Part shown: piece by piece, positions 55,390 through 64,000 of the stretch | How the letters are laid out: each line of letters starts with the position of its first letter | Position numbering within the stretch: position 1 is the first letter of the stretch | DNA from: Bifidobacterium bohemicum DSM 22767 | GTDB taxonomy: Bacteria > Actinomycetota > Actinomycetes > Actinomycetales > Bifidobacteriaceae | DNA length: 64,000 nt | Direction of reading: 5' to 3' | NCBI RefSeq assembly: GCF_000741525.1 | Contig: NZ_JGYP01000005.1 | Location: 209,666-273,665 of the forward strand | Notes under the pieces: model-generated | Databases searched by the model: none | Seen by the model: the letters and a program-made list of their open reading frames with translations, nothing else | Told to the model about the DNA's origin: nothing | Program-made: the position numbers and the translations under genes

Positions 55390-55478
55390 AAATGCCATTC
55401 CATTGTAAGTGGAATGGCATTTTAGGCGGTGTTTGCGCAAGTAATTCTTTCAATCCACGCCAAGGTGCACTTGGCGAC
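55390..55478 (-). ncRNA. Candidate crRNA-like cas-regulating RNA (CreR type)
   Basis: Read on the minus strand, 55478-55447 is a 32-nt type I-C-like repeat that starts GTCGC, has a perfect stem CGCCAAG/CTTGGCG and ends GTGGATTGAAAG. The next 24 nt (55446-55423) start AATTACTTGCGCAAA and act as a guide; a hairpin with 12-bp arms (55422-55390) closes the unit. The guide matches 13 of its first 15 nt at 55606-55620, next to a TTC motif, inside the cas3 promoter. Mismatches fall at 6 and 12, positions at which type I interference complexes do not read the guide. The role, repression of the cas operon by its own complex, is inferred. No partner toxin RNA (CreTA) is evident. Confidence 0.55.
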
Positions 55479-55484
55479 AGCTTC

Positions 55485-55513
55485 ATTCTAACCGTTCGTA
55501 CATAAGATATAAA
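55485..55513 (-). promoter_or_regulatory. Predicted promoter of the crRNA-like RNA
   Basis: On the minus strand TTTATA (55513-55508) and TAGAAT (55490-55485) are 17 bases apart. Six bases after the -10 element comes the first G of the orphan repeat at 55478, so transcription would start at the repeat itself. Confidence 0.45.
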
Positions 55514-55602
55514 AAGAGAAATCATAGCCAAGGTAGGGAATTTGGAGGGGCTTTAGAACGTATCAGGGATTTTCTGATGAAAGTTCAGGTTGACAAATTT
55601 GC

Positions 55603-55620
55603 TTCAATTAATTGCGTAAA
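55603..55620 (+). promoter_or_regulatory. Protospacer-like target of the crRNA-like RNA
   Basis: TTC at 55603-55605, the known type I-C protospacer-adjacent motif, is followed by AATTAATTGCGTAAA. Against the guide AATTACTTGCGCAAA only positions 6 and 12 differ. Identity falls off after position 15, which would favour binding without cleavage. Confidence 0.55.
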
Positions 55621-55640
55621 ACCAAAATGTGTTGTATACT
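55612..55640 (+). promoter_or_regulatory. Predicted promoter of the cas operon
   Basis: TATACT at 55635-55640 is a good -10 element, with TTGCGT at 55612-55617 as a -35 element at a 17-base distance. TTGACA at 55590-55595 is an alternative -35 for another start. A start near 55647 gives a short leader before cas3. The guide target at 55603-55620 covers the -35 element. Confidence 0.45.
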
Positions 55641-55673
55641 CCTTTTAAGATGTACTTCATTGAAAGGACAATG

Positions 55674-58052
55674 ATGGGCGAAACGCTGATGGCCAGAAGG
55701 AATGCCGATGGAGCATTGCAGACGTTGCGTGATCACCTTCTTGAGACGGGGCTCCTGGCTGAACGGTTTGAGCACCAATACGGCGATACGGCGCGTTTGA
55801 TAGGCGAAATTCATGATCGGGGTAAGGCCAGCCAACGGTTTCAGCGTTATCTTCTTTTGGGAGAGGGAAAACGTGGTGAAGTGCCGCACGCGAAGCAGGG
55901 AGCCTTTGAGATATCCGAGCTGCAGACCAATGGGGATTGCTTCGCCGTGCTGACGCAGGACATGATCGAAGCCGTGGTGTCCAGCCACCACGGCGACCTT
56001 CCCGATTACCTTGATGTCCAAGGTGAACATGCATTCAGCGACGAAATGTCGGTTGCGTGCAAGGAAGATCCGAAATATAGCTGGCGAGAGATTCGGGAGC
56101 GCTTGCCTGAACTCCGGATTCCCGTGGAAGGGGATTTCCGCCGCAGTCAACAAGACAGCCAAAGGTTAGTCGAGTCGGTCGACGGCTACGCGTCGGGGGC
56201 GTCGTTCGATTTCGCGTTGGGGCTATACGTCAAGTACATGTATTCTCGATTGGTCGATGCCGACAGATTCGACGCCATGAGTTTCGAGAAAGGCATCAAG
56301 CCCTGTGACAGGCGCGTTTCGTGGGATGAATTCATCGCTCACTTGGAAGAGTATATAAAGGGGTTTACGTCCCGCTCGCCGATAAACGACATGCGTGCGC
56401 GTATATCCGAGGAATGCCTTAAGGCTAGTGTCCGGCCGACAGGGATTTATAAGCTGTCGGTGCCTACCGGCGGTGGCAAGACCTTGGCTTCGTTGCGGTT
56501 TGCGTTGCATCATGCCAAGCGCACGGGCAAACAACATATCATCTATGTCATCCCATACTTGACGATCACGGAGCAGACCGTGGCTACATTCCGAGAGGCG
56601 TTGGGTATTTCCGAAGGTGACGATTCGTTGCTGGAGCATTATTCGAGCGTGTCCATTGATGATGATGCCGACGATGAGCGGCGGGAAAATCACAGGTTGG
56701 CGGCAGAGCGATGGGCCAACCCCTTCATAGTGACCACGATGGTCCAATTCCTTGAATCGGTCATGGCTTCGCACGGAACGAAACTGCGGAAGTTCCATAA
56801 TATGGCCAACAGCGTCATCATATTCGATGAAGTCCAATCCCTTCCGCTGAACATGGTCAATCTTTTCAACGAGGTGATCAGTTTCCTTTCCCATGCGCTT
56901 GGTTCCACCATCGTGCTTTGCACGGCGACACAGCCGTTGATAGATACGACGAAGCGTCAGAATCTCGTTTTGGGGGAAGATTCTGATTTGATAAAGGTTT
57001 CCCGAGAGGACATTGCCCAGAGCAAACGCACTGAAATCATCATCTCAAGGGACGAAAAAAGCGTTGAGCAATTCGCTGATGATGTGTACGAGAAAGCTCA
57101 AGAGCAGGGGAATTGCCTGGCGATCGTCAATCTCAAATCGGAGGCGCGGTCCGTTTTTCAACGTCTTCAGCAACTGAACACGGATAAGAAGTTCGAGCTG
57201 ATTCACTTAAGTACATCCATGTGCGGGGCTCATCGCAAGAATCAAATCGAGCATACCAGACAGTTGCTCAACAGCGGCACACCTGTCATTTGCGTAAGCA
57301 CGCAGGTCATAGAGGCAGGGGTCGATATTTCCTTCAAGTGCGTTGTTCGAGCCATGGCCGGGTTGGACAGTATCCTTCAGGCCGCTGGGCGTTGCAACAG
57401 AAGTGGAGAATCCCCAACGCTGCAGCCCGTGTATGTGTTCCCTATTCGTGATGAGCGAGGGCTGGATCATCTTCCCGACATCAAGGACGGCAAGAGGATC
57501 ACCCAAGAACTCGTGCACGATTATCCGACTCGGGACGTGCAGTCGGAATTCATGATGCATGAATTTTACAAACGGTATTTCGCCAAAAAGGACCAAGGCT
57601 CATACATGGATTACGTTCTTCCGGATGTGGGAGGTGGAACGACGGTCTACGATCTGTTGTCGACGAATGAAGCCGGAAGGGGGGCTTTTCGGAACCGTAC
57701 CGGTACCGAATACGGCCGTGTATTCGCGCAGGCTTTTCGGACGGCGGGAAGCAAATTCAAAGTCATCGATCAGCAGACCAAGAATGTTGTCGTCGAATAT
57801 GGCCAGGCATCTTATTATGTAGTTCAACTGCAGGACGATGATTTCAAGGTCAGGCTGGACGCATTGCGCCACTTGCAGGAGTATACCGTCTCTTTGTTCC
57901 CATATGAATATGATAAATTAATCAGTCAGGAAGCGGTGAATCAGGTCAGCGAGGATTTTGATGTTTTCTTATTGAACAGTGATTTTTATTCTGCCGACTA
58001 CGGAGTTGTGCTGGAGCCGCAGGGTCTGCCATTCGAGTTTCTTTGTAGTTAA
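55674..58052 (+). CDS. cas3: CRISPR-associated helicase/nuclease Cas3 (type I-C)
   Basis: Cas3 is recruited by Cascade and degrades target DNA. The 792-residue protein joins an N-terminal HD nuclease (GEIHDRGK with H47-D48, SSHHGD at 103-108, and DADRFD near 195) to a superfamily 2 helicase: Walker A PTGGGKT at 264-270, DEVQ in the DExH box, STQVIEAGVDISF and QAAGRCNRSG. ATG at 55674 sits five bases after AAAGGA; an ATG at 55671 is nearly equivalent. It opens the cas operon. Confidence 0.95.
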   Translation: MGETLMARRNADGALQTLRDHLLETGLLAERFEHQYGDTARLIGEIHDRGKASQRFQRYLLLGEGKRGEVPHAKQGAFEISELQTNGDCFAVLTQDMIEAVVSSHHGDLPDYLDVQGEHAFSDEMSVACKEDPKYSWREIRERLPELRIPVEGDFRRSQQDSQRLVESVDGYASGASFDFALGLYVKYMYSRLVDADRFDAMSFEKGIKPCDRRVSWDEFIAHLEEYIKGFTSRSPINDMRARISEECLKASVRPTGIYKLSVPTGGGKTLASLRFALHHAKRTGKQHIIYVIPYLTITEQTVATFREALGISEGDDSLLEHYSSVSIDDDADDERRENHRLAAERWANPFIVTTMVQFLESVMASHGTKLRKFHNMANSVIIFDEVQSLPLNMVNLFNEVISFLSHALGSTIVLCTATQPLIDTTKRQNLVLGEDSDLIKVSREDIAQSKRTEIIISRDEKSVEQFADDVYEKAQEQGNCLAIVNLKSEARSVFQRLQQLNTDKKFELIHLSTSMCGAHRKNQIEHTRQLLNSGTPVICVSTQVIEAGVDISFKCVVRAMAGLDSILQAAGRCNRSGESPTLQPVYVFPIRDERGLDHLPDIKDGKRITQELVHDYPTRDVQSEFMMHEFYKRYFAKKDQGSYMDYVLPDVGGGTTVYDLLSTNEAGRGAFRNRTGTEYGRVFAQAFRTAGSKFKVIDQQTKNVVVEYGQASYYVVQLQDDDFKVRLDALRHLQEYTVSLFPYEYDKLISQEAVNQVSEDFDVFLLNSDFYSADYGVVLEPQGLPFEFLCS

Positions 58053-58061
58053 GGAGGATTG

Positions 58062-58784
58062 ATGCAAAAGCACAGAAATTCCATTGAGTATCAGGTTTCA
58101 GCGAAGTATGCGCTGTTTTCTGAAGTGATCACCAGGGTTGGAGGTGAGAAGTTCTCGTATCAAGTACCGACGTATCAAGCGCTTAAGGGTATAACGGAGT
58201 CAATATACTGGAAACCGACCCTAATCTGGTACATAGACGGCGTCAGAGTGATGAACAAAATCCAGACGGAGAGCAAGGGAGTGCGTACTATATTATATAA
58301 ACCTAAAAAAAGTGTTCAGAACGACCTTTCCTATTATACGTATCTGAAGGACGTCAGATATCAGGTGCTGGCCCATTTCGAGTGGAATGAGCAGCGTGAG
58401 GATCTGGCGGCCGACCGTGATGAAAACAAGCATCACAACATAGCCAAACGGTGTGTAAACGCCGGCGGGCGCCGTGATATTTTCCTAGGGACAAGGGAAT
58501 GCCAAGGATATGTGGAACCTTGCGAATTCAATTCCGGGGAAGGCTACTATGACGAATACGGCGAAATAAGCCTTGGGTACATGTTCCATTCGTTCATATA
58601 TCCGGACGAAAACCAGAATCATGATTTCATCTCCCAATTCTGGAGACCGCAAATGGACAACGGCATCATAGAATTTCCTCGTCCGGGCAGTCCTGAGCTG
58701 GATGGCAGGGTCATTCGAGAGCATGAGAAGATGAAGCAGTTTGATCTTGGACAAACAATACTTCCAGTGGAGGAGGAGCAATGA
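58062..58784 (+). CDS. cas5c: Type I-C Cas5 (Cas5c/Cas5d)
   Basis: In type I-C systems Cas5c replaces Cas6 as the endonuclease that cuts pre-crRNA below the repeat stem, then stays bound to the 5' handle. The 240-residue protein opens [20 protein letters not shown] and has [20 protein letters not shown], both typical of Cas5d, and a glycine-rich stretch near the middle. ATG at 58062 follows AAGGAGG closely; the site overlaps the cas3 stop. Confidence 0.94.
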   Translation: MQKHRNSIEYQVSAKYALFSEVITRVGGEKFSYQVPTYQALKGITESIYWKPTLIWYIDGVRVMNKIQTESKGVRTILYKPKKSVQNDLSYYTYLKDVRYQVLAHFEWNEQREDLAADRDENKHHNIAKRCVNAGGRRDIFLGTRECQGYVEPCEFNSGEGYYDEYGEISLGYMFHSFIYPDENQNHDFISQFWRPQMDNGIIEFPRPGSPELDGRVIREHEKMKQFDLGQTILPVEEEQ

Positions 58785-60754
58785 GCTTATGGTCCGCGCT
58801 GCTGAGCACATACGGCACGATTGAAGCCGCGTCCGGCGAAGTCGCCGTGAACAAGGACTCTTCTTTGGATACCAAGAGGATGCTGTCTCCGCTCTTTCAT
58901 ATTTCCCTGAAGACCAGGTTGCATGTCATCCTTGACGAGCGTGGCGACCTTATGGATATGGAGATGGACGGCAAGGATGTCTCGGTCATAGTCCCATGCA
59001 CTCAACAGTCATTGGGGAGAAGCGGCAAGAATCCACCCCCTCATCCTCTCTGTGACAAGATAATTTATGTAGATTCGGAGTTGGACACAAAAAAGCACGC
59101 AAAGTACGTCGAATTGTTGGATGGTTGGAAAGGGCAGGATGTCAAACTCAACGCCATCTATACCTATGTGACCACCCATAGCGTCGTTGAGGATGCCGTT
59201 GGCAAAGGTTTGTTCCAGTCGAAACAGAGTAAAACCGATGAAAAGGAGAAATGGAGTCAAGCGAGCACCCAGATGGACCCCAAAATCGGTGTACGTTTTT
59301 CTGTTCATACTCTCACTGACGAACCAGATGAGGTATGGATGGACCGGAAACTGCAAAAGCGTTGGATTGATTATTGCATGCAGGCAGATACGTCGAAAGG
59401 TATCGATTCGCTTGGTGAGCCGCTTTTCCGGGCAGTTTCAAACTTTCCGAAGAACATTGTCGGTGTAGCTGGTAATGCAAAACTGATTTCCTCGAATGAC
59501 GACAAGAATTTCACGTATCGAGGCCGGTTTAACTCCGCGCAAGATGCCATGCAAATCGATGACAACACATGTCAAAAAGTGCACGCGGCCCTCAAATGGC
59601 TTATAGGCAACAATGGCAGAACCATCGATAAGCAGACTGTGGTTGTTTGGGCGGTTGAAGACAAGCCGACACAGGTGGTTCAACCATCCGTGAATACGTA
59701 TGAAGCTTTGCATAATTTCAGCAAGATTGAAAAGAGTGATCAGATCAATCAGCTTGATAAGGCGAGAACCGCAGTCGACACCAATTATGCGAAACGGTTC
59801 CACAATATAGTTCGTGGCTTTGCCGATGGCAAAAAGCTTGCCGGCCACTCTAAGACGATAGTCGTCGCGATCTTCGATGCTGCCAGCAAAGGGCGGTTGA
59901 GCGTTACCTATTACATCGAATTGCCTCAATATGAGTATTTGGAACATATTGCTTCGTGGCATGAAGAGGCGGCATGGCCCTTGACCTATTCCAAAAAAGA
60001 AAAGAAACAAGATTCTACAGAGAAAAGCAAAGCTAAAGCCAAGGATGAGACCAAGGAAATCTCTTATATTGGAGCCCCCTCATTTCTTGACATAGCCGAC
60101 TGTGCATACGGCCCCAGAAACAAGTCAAAGAAAAACTATAAGGATTTCTGTAAAAACACGGAAAAACAACTCATCGAAGCTATGTTTTCTAATGGAATCT
60201 TACCCAGGCCTCTCGCCGTTTCTGCATTTCATCGCGTACTTCGTCCTCAAAGTTATGATGATTTGTCAGTATGGCGGCATGACTTTGAGGTGGCATGCAG
60301 TATTTGGAAAAAGACCCTGAATCAAAATAAACCCGAAAAGGAGCAAATTTCCATGGCATTGGATACAAGAAGAAAAGACAGGGACTATCTGTATGGTCGT
60401 TTACTTGCGTTTGCTGACTATTGGGAAAGCAAAATCCTGGCTGAACGACATATCGACAGGCCAACAATTGCCGTTAAACTGATGACGACTTTCGCAGAAA
60501 GACCGTATTCGACGTGGAATGTTGTTTGCTCTCACATGGCCCCCTATCTTCAGTCGATAAAATCAGCAAGACGTTTTGAGTATGAGAATGGGATTGATGA
60601 GGTGACCGACATGTTTCAAGAGCACCAGTTTGAGGACAACAGTGCGCTTTCCCCGCTTTTTCTGTTAGGGTATTCGTCGCAGCGCAGGGCGCTCAGGCAA
60701 AGATTTACCAAAAGCAATGAATCTGTTGACAACAGTGTTGAACAAGGAGAATGA
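58781..60754 (+). CDS. cas8c: Type I-C Cascade large subunit Cas8c (Csd1)
   Basis: Cas8c recognises the protospacer-adjacent motif and recruits Cas3. The 657-residue protein begins [15 protein letters not shown] and has [20 protein letters not shown] and [20 protein letters not shown], features of the Csd1 family. The 3' part probably also contains an internal start for the small subunit Cas11c, as reported for type I-C; the exact site cannot be told from sequence alone. Start overlaps cas5c by four bases. Confidence 0.93.
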   Translation: MSLWSALLSTYGTIEAASGEVAVNKDSSLDTKRMLSPLFHISLKTRLHVILDERGDLMDMEMDGKDVSVIVPCTQQSLGRSGKNPPPHPLCDKIIYVDSELDTKKHAKYVELLDGWKGQDVKLNAIYTYVTTHSVVEDAVGKGLFQSKQSKTDEKEKWSQASTQMDPKIGVRFSVHTLTDEPDEVWMDRKLQKRWIDYCMQADTSKGIDSLGEPLFRAVSNFPKNIVGVAGNAKLISSNDDKNFTYRGRFNSAQDAMQIDDNTCQKVHAALKWLIGNNGRTIDKQTVVVWAVEDKPTQVVQPSVNTYEALHNFSKIEKSDQINQLDKARTAVDTNYAKRFHNIVRGFADGKKLAGHSKTIVVAIFDAASKGRLSVTYYIELPQYEYLEHIASWHEEAAWPLTYSKKEKKQDSTEKSKAKAKDETKEISYIGAPSFLDIADCAYGPRNKSKKNYKDFCKNTEKQLIEAMFSNGILPRPLAVSAFHRVLRPQSYDDLSVWRHDFEVACSIWKKTLNQNKPEKEQISMALDTRRKDRDYLYGRLLAFADYWESKILAERHIDRPTIAVKLMTTFAERPYSTWNVVCSHMAPYLQSIKSARRFEYENGIDEVTDMFQEHQFEDNSALSPLFLLGYSSQRRALRQRFTKSNESVDNSVEQGE

Positions 60755-60756
60755 AA

Positions 60757-61611
60757 ATGGAAAGTCTGCAGAACAAGATTGATTTTGCCGTGGTATTCAG
60801 CGTTACGAACGCGAATCCGAATGGCGATCCCCTTGGTGATAACCGTCCTCGTACCACCTCCGAAGGTTTGGGAGAGGTGTCGGATGTGGCGCTTAAGCGT
60901 AAGATACGCAACCGCCTTCAGGACGCCGGCGAGTCGATTTTCGTGCAGTCCGAGGAGCGGACTGATGATGGTGCAAAGTCATTGTCGGACAGGATGAAAG
61001 CGTTCAAAGCTTCTCTTCCCAAGGATGAGCAAAAGCGCAAAGACGCTGTCTTTGATGCGGTTTGTGCGCATTGGATGGATGTACGATCCTTTGGTCAAGT
61101 GTTCGCATTCCAGAAGGGCGGCGATACGGATGCCGTTTCGTTGGGAGTCCGGGGTCCTGTGTCGATTCAGTCGGCATTTTCGCTAAAACCAATCGCGGTA
61201 GACAGTATGCAAATTACTAAGTCAGTCAATGGCGAGACCACCAAGGACGGCTCCAAATCCAGCGATACCATGGGCATGAAATATCGTGTGTCCGGCCGTG
61301 CGGTGTATGCGACCTTTGGCAGTATCAGCCCGCAGCTCGCCGAAAAGACCGGTTTCACACAAGAGGATGCCGAGAAGATCAAGGATGCGCTGGCGACGCT
61401 GTTCACCAACGATGAAAGCTCCGCCAGACCGTCCGGATCAATGGAGGTCCTGAAAGTCATCTGGTTCACTCATGACAGCAAGCTTGGTCAATATTCCTCT
61501 GCTGCGGTTCATCGCTCGGTACAAATCAATGACGAGGGTGAGCACACCGAGATAACGGTGAATGCAAGCGCCATTCCCGGTTTGCATTATGACGAAATCG
61601 ATGGGCGCTGA
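60757..61611 (+). CDS. cas7c: Type I-C Cascade backbone Cas7c (Csd2)
   Basis: Several Cas7 copies line the crRNA in Cascade and flip out every sixth guide base. The 284-residue protein shows IDFAVVFSVTNANPNGDPLG near the N-terminus and GVRGPVSIQSAFSLKPIAVD, typical of Csd2. AAGGAG lies seven bases before the ATG at 60757; the ATG at 60751, which overlaps the cas8c stop, is too close to it. Confidence 0.94.
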   Translation: MESLQNKIDFAVVFSVTNANPNGDPLGDNRPRTTSEGLGEVSDVALKRKIRNRLQDAGESIFVQSEERTDDGAKSLSDRMKAFKASLPKDEQKRKDAVFDAVCAHWMDVRSFGQVFAFQKGGDTDAVSLGVRGPVSIQSAFSLKPIAVDSMQITKSVNGETTKDGSKSSDTMGMKYRVSGRAVYATFGSISPQLAEKTGFTQEDAEKIKDALATLFTNDESSARPSGSMEVLKVIWFTHDSKLGQYSSAAVHRSVQINDEGEHTEITVNASAIPGLHYDEIDGR

Positions 61612-61638
61612 TTGCCTCATCTCACGTTCTTCGACTGA

Positions 61639-62343
61639 ATGATGACGAATACAAACAAACTGGGAAGCTCGTGCGAGCCAGTCGATTATCCTGAGGATGA
61701 TTGGCTGGCCCTTTCGGGCATCCAACACTACGCTTTTTGCAAGAGACAGTGGGCTTTGATTCACGTTGAGCAGCTATGGGATGACAACGCCCGGACAACC
61801 TCGGGATCAATTGAACATAAGCGTGCGGATGACTACAAGCAGTCGGAAAGTCGCGGCGATTTGCTGATTATGCGCAGTCTTCGGGTCTTCTCCCGTCGTT
61901 TGGGAATCACGGGGATATGTGATGTCGTGGAGTTCCATCGTGATCCTCAGGGTGTTCGGTTGCATGGGCGCGAAGGAGCATGGGCTGCCTATCCTGTTGA
62001 GTATAAGCATGGTCGGTCCAAAGCGGGCGACGAAGACAGGCTGCAACTTTGCGCCGAGGCCATGTGCCTGGAGGAAATGCTGGGCTGTGATATTCCCCGG
62101 GCCGCCCTTTTTTATAAAGGGACGCAGCGACGGGAGATGGTGGATCTTGACGAACCGCTCAGGGATCGCGTAATCGCGACTTTTAAACAAATGCATGACC
62201 TTTATGAGCGGAGGTTGACTCCCAAACCCCGAAGGACAAAAGCGTGCAATGCCTGTTCATTGAATAATCTGTGCATGCCCGAGCTGGAAAAGAGGCAGTC
62301 AGCAAAACGATATATCAAGCAAACGCTTGCTGAGGCAGAATAA
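61639..62343 (+). CDS. cas4: CRISPR-associated exonuclease Cas4
   Basis: Cas4 trims prespacers and selects those next to the correct motif. The 234-residue RecB-like nuclease has the motif residues ICDVVEF and YPVEYKHGR, plus cysteines in HYAFCKRQW and KACNACSLNNLC for an iron-sulfur cluster. The ATG at 61639 has no clear ribosome binding site; the second ATG at 61642 is equally possible. Confidence 0.94.
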   Translation: MMTNTNKLGSSCEPVDYPEDDWLALSGIQHYAFCKRQWALIHVEQLWDDNARTTSGSIEHKRADDYKQSESRGDLLIMRSLRVFSRRLGITGICDVVEFHRDPQGVRLHGREGAWAAYPVEYKHGRSKAGDEDRLQLCAEAMCLEEMLGCDIPRAALFYKGTQRREMVDLDEPLRDRVIATFKQMHDLYERRLTPKPRRTKACNACSLNNLCMPELEKRQSAKRYIKQTLAEAE

Positions 62344-62354
62344 CGGGAACTGAA

Positions 62355-63386
62355 ATGCGTAGATTATTGAACACCTTATTTGTGCTTACCGAAGATGCCT
62401 ATCTTTCGCTTAAGAATGAGAATGTAATCGTTCAAGTAGGGGATGAAAAACTGGCGGCGGTGCCACTTAGATCCATAGAACAGATATTGTGCTTTTCTTA
62501 CAAAGGCGCTTCGCCATCCCTAATGGGCAAGTGTGTGGAATTCGGTGTGAATCTGTCATTCTTTTCTCCACGCGGGCGATACTATTGTTCGATTCTGGGT
62601 GAGAAGAACCGAAACGTTTTGCTTCGCAGAGAGCAGTTTCGGATTGCTGACGATGAGACCAGAAGCCTGCCCATTGCTAAATCTTTTATTCTTGGCAAGG
62701 TGTTCAACTGTCGATGGATCTTGGAGCGGGCAAAACGAGACCATGCCATGAGAATCAACGTTGAACGGGTGACGCAACAAAGCACCCTGCTTCATTCTGC
62801 GTTTGCTGAAATCGAAGGTTGCTCCAGCATTAGTGAATTGCGTGGCATTGAAGGCAATGCCGCCAAGAACTACTTTTTGGCTTTCGATGACTTGGTCTTG
62901 CGCAGTAAGGATGACTTTTATTTCGAGGCGCGAAGCCGGCGTCCGCCTCTTGACCGACTGAACGCTTTGCTCTCGTTTGTATATACGTTATTGACGCAGG
63001 ACTGCACCGCAGCCTTACAGGGTGTCGGATTGGACCCCTACGTAGGTTTTATGCATGTTGACAGACCGGGACGAGTGTCTTTGGCATTGGACCTGATGGA
63101 GGAGCTCCGCCCCGTCTTGGCGGATCGATTTGTGCTGAGCTTGGTCAACACCGGCGCAGTCAAACCCGCAGACTTTGAAGAACAGGAGAATGGGGGTGTC
63201 TTTCTAAATGAAAAAGGTCGGAAAGTGGTTCTTGCTACATGGCAGAAACGAAAGGCGGAGGAATTGACCCATCCTTTTTTGAACGAGAAAATGCCTTGGG
63301 GCTTGGTGCCCTACGTTCAGTCGTTGTTGCTTATGCGTACGTTACGTGGTGATTTGGATGCGTATCCGCCGTTGATGTGGAAGTAG
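62355..63386 (+). CDS. cas1: CRISPR integrase Cas1 (type I-C)
   Basis: Cas1 forms the spacer integrase with Cas2. The 343-residue protein starts MRRLLNTLFVLTEDAYLSLK. It has catalytic residues in LRGIEGNAAKNYF (glutamate), VGFMHVDRPGRVSLALDLME (histidine and downstream acids), which are all intact. It lies between cas4 and cas2 in the standard I-C order. Confidence 0.96.
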   Translation: MRRLLNTLFVLTEDAYLSLKNENVIVQVGDEKLAAVPLRSIEQILCFSYKGASPSLMGKCVEFGVNLSFFSPRGRYYCSILGEKNRNVLLRREQFRIADDETRSLPIAKSFILGKVFNCRWILERAKRDHAMRINVERVTQQSTLLHSAFAEIEGCSSISELRGIEGNAAKNYFLAFDDLVLRSKDDFYFEARSRRPPLDRLNALLSFVYTLLTQDCTAALQGVGLDPYVGFMHVDRPGRVSLALDLMEELRPVLADRFVLSLVNTGAVKPADFEEQENGGVFLNEKGRKVVLATWQKRKAEELTHPFLNEKMPWGLVPYVQSLLLMRTLRGDLDAYPPLMWK

Positions 63387-63398
63387 GTTGATGGTCCG

Positions 63399-63689
63399 AT
63401 GATGGTGGTTGTTGCATATGATGTCAAAACCGAAACGCCGCAGGGTAGGAGGCGACTTAGGCTTGTGGCCAAGGCTTGCATCAAATTTGGTCAGCGTGTT
63501 CAAAATAGTGTCTTCGAGTGTCTTGTTTCGCCTTCCGATTTGCTTATTCTAAAGGATGAGTTGACTCAAATCATCGATCCGGAGCAGGATAGTTTACGGT
63601 TCTATAATTTGGGTGCTAAATATTCGAACCGGATCGATTATATTGGGCAGGTTCGGCATCTTCCTATGGACGAGGTCATGATGATTTGA
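63399..63689 (+). CDS. cas2: CRISPR-associated Cas2
   Basis: The 96-residue ferredoxin-fold protein (MMVVVAYDVKTETPQGRRRL) has the conserved aspartate D8 and the family's RVQNSVFECLVSPSDLLIL stretch. Its dimer bridges two Cas1 dimers. It closes the operon; the leader and array follow. Confidence 0.96.
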   Translation: MMVVVAYDVKTETPQGRRRLRLVAKACIKFGQRVQNSVFECLVSPSDLLILKDELTQIIDPEQDSLRFYNLGAKYSNRIDYIGQVRHLPMDEVMMI

Positions 63690-63965
63690 GGTAAACCGTT
63701 CTGGAGACAGATTCTATTTTGTCGGATAGATGCGTGTGTCGAGAATCGTCACTGGGTGCGAAAGTAAAGCGCTCATGATTTCCTTGGAGGTTCGCACCTT
63801 CCGGGCATGATATTTTTCGGATTTTCATTTTAAGTGATAAGTTCGATGGCTGCTTGATAACATAAAAGAGTATTAAAGGCGACTCCGTTGAGACAAAATC
63901 GTTGGAGTCGATCAATGCTACAATGGGCATGTTCATATTTTGAAATATTTGATTTCAAATGTGCA
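63690..63965 (+). promoter_or_regulatory. CRISPR leader
   Basis: This AT-rich 276-base stretch lies between cas2 and the first repeat, and no gene is supported. It contains a seven-base-arm dyad (CGACTCC at 63880-63886, GGAGTCG at 63904-63910). A TTTGAAAT/ATTTCAAA dyad at 63939-63959 ends six bases before the first repeat. It should hold the array promoter and the integration signals. Confidence 0.75.
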
Positions 63966-63998
63966 GTCGCTCCCTTCACAGGGAGCGTGGATTGAAAT
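63966..63998 (+). CRISPR. First repeat of a type I-C CRISPR array (array continues beyond the window)
   Basis: The 33-base sequence starts GTCGCTCCCTTCACAGG and ends GCGTGGATTGAAAT. CGCTCCC and GGGAGCG form a 7-bp stem. This is the typical I-C repeat shape. Only one repeat lies inside the window, so spacers cannot be read. Confidence 0.9.
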
Positions 63999-64000
63999 AT

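Noticed and set aside
55447..55478. A second CRISPR array at the orphan repeat
   Set aside because: Only one repeat copy is found. No second copy occurs within a spacer's length on either side, so it is treated as a stand-alone crRNA-like unit.

Overview
The window is a stretch of high-GC actinobacterial chromosome, almost certainly from a Bifidobacterium. The grounds are a long bifunctional AdhE placed next to an intact S10-spc-alpha ribosomal protein supercluster, truA directly after rplQ, actinobacterial-type NusA and infB, a 29-residue bS22-like protein, and the bifidobacterial style of low-complexity tails on several housekeeping proteins. The species cannot be fixed from the sequence alone.

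Layout. 1-5.1 kb: tRNA-Ser(GCU), a GNAT acetyltransferase, a YigZ/IMPACT protein, a HEAT-like repeat protein and rplM-rpsI. 5.1-9.8 kb: a VOC protein and adhE, the latter behind an AT-rich control region with three dyad-symmetric sites. 10-26.6 kb: rpsJ through rplQ with secY, adk, infA, rpmJ and rpoA, then truA. 26.9-37.8 kb: tRNA-Ser(CGA), a secreted protein of unknown function, nusA-infB-rbfA-truB, an AbiEi-like pseudogene with two lesions, and ribF. 38-54.2 kb: a polar amino acid ABC importer, radA, a membrane-anchored protein, the bS22-like gene, tpx, rpiA, an RNase H with a huge acidic tail, pgm, a DUF3290-YetF membrane pair, a diacylglycerol kinase-like gene, serS and tRNA-Ser(UGA). 54.4-64 kb is accessory: a BrnT/RHH-like toxin-antitoxin pair, then a complete type I-C cas operon (cas3-cas5c-cas8c-cas7c-cas4-cas1-cas2), its leader, and the first repeat of a CRISPR array cut off by the window end.

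The most interesting signal lies between the toxin-antitoxin pair and cas3. A single orphan type I-C-like repeat sits on the minus strand (55447-55478). It has its own 7-bp stem, a plausible promoter that would start transcription at the first repeat base, and a 24-nt guide-like stretch ending in a 12-bp hairpin. The guide matches 13 of the first 15 positions of a TTC-flanked site (55603-55620) that covers the -35 region of the predicted cas3 promoter, and its only mismatches in that stretch are at positions 6 and 12. This is the layout expected of a crRNA-like cas-regulating RNA (CreR type), in which the interference complex represses its own operon. It is an inference from sequence and has not been demonstrated.

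Other notable points are a recurring -10-like hexamer 6-7 nt ahead of start codons that lack a ribosome binding site (candidate leaderless mRNAs), a family of intergenic palindromic elements, an 18-bp tandem repeat, and unusual insertions or tails in TruA, TruB, RibF, L17, S5, SecY and RNase H.
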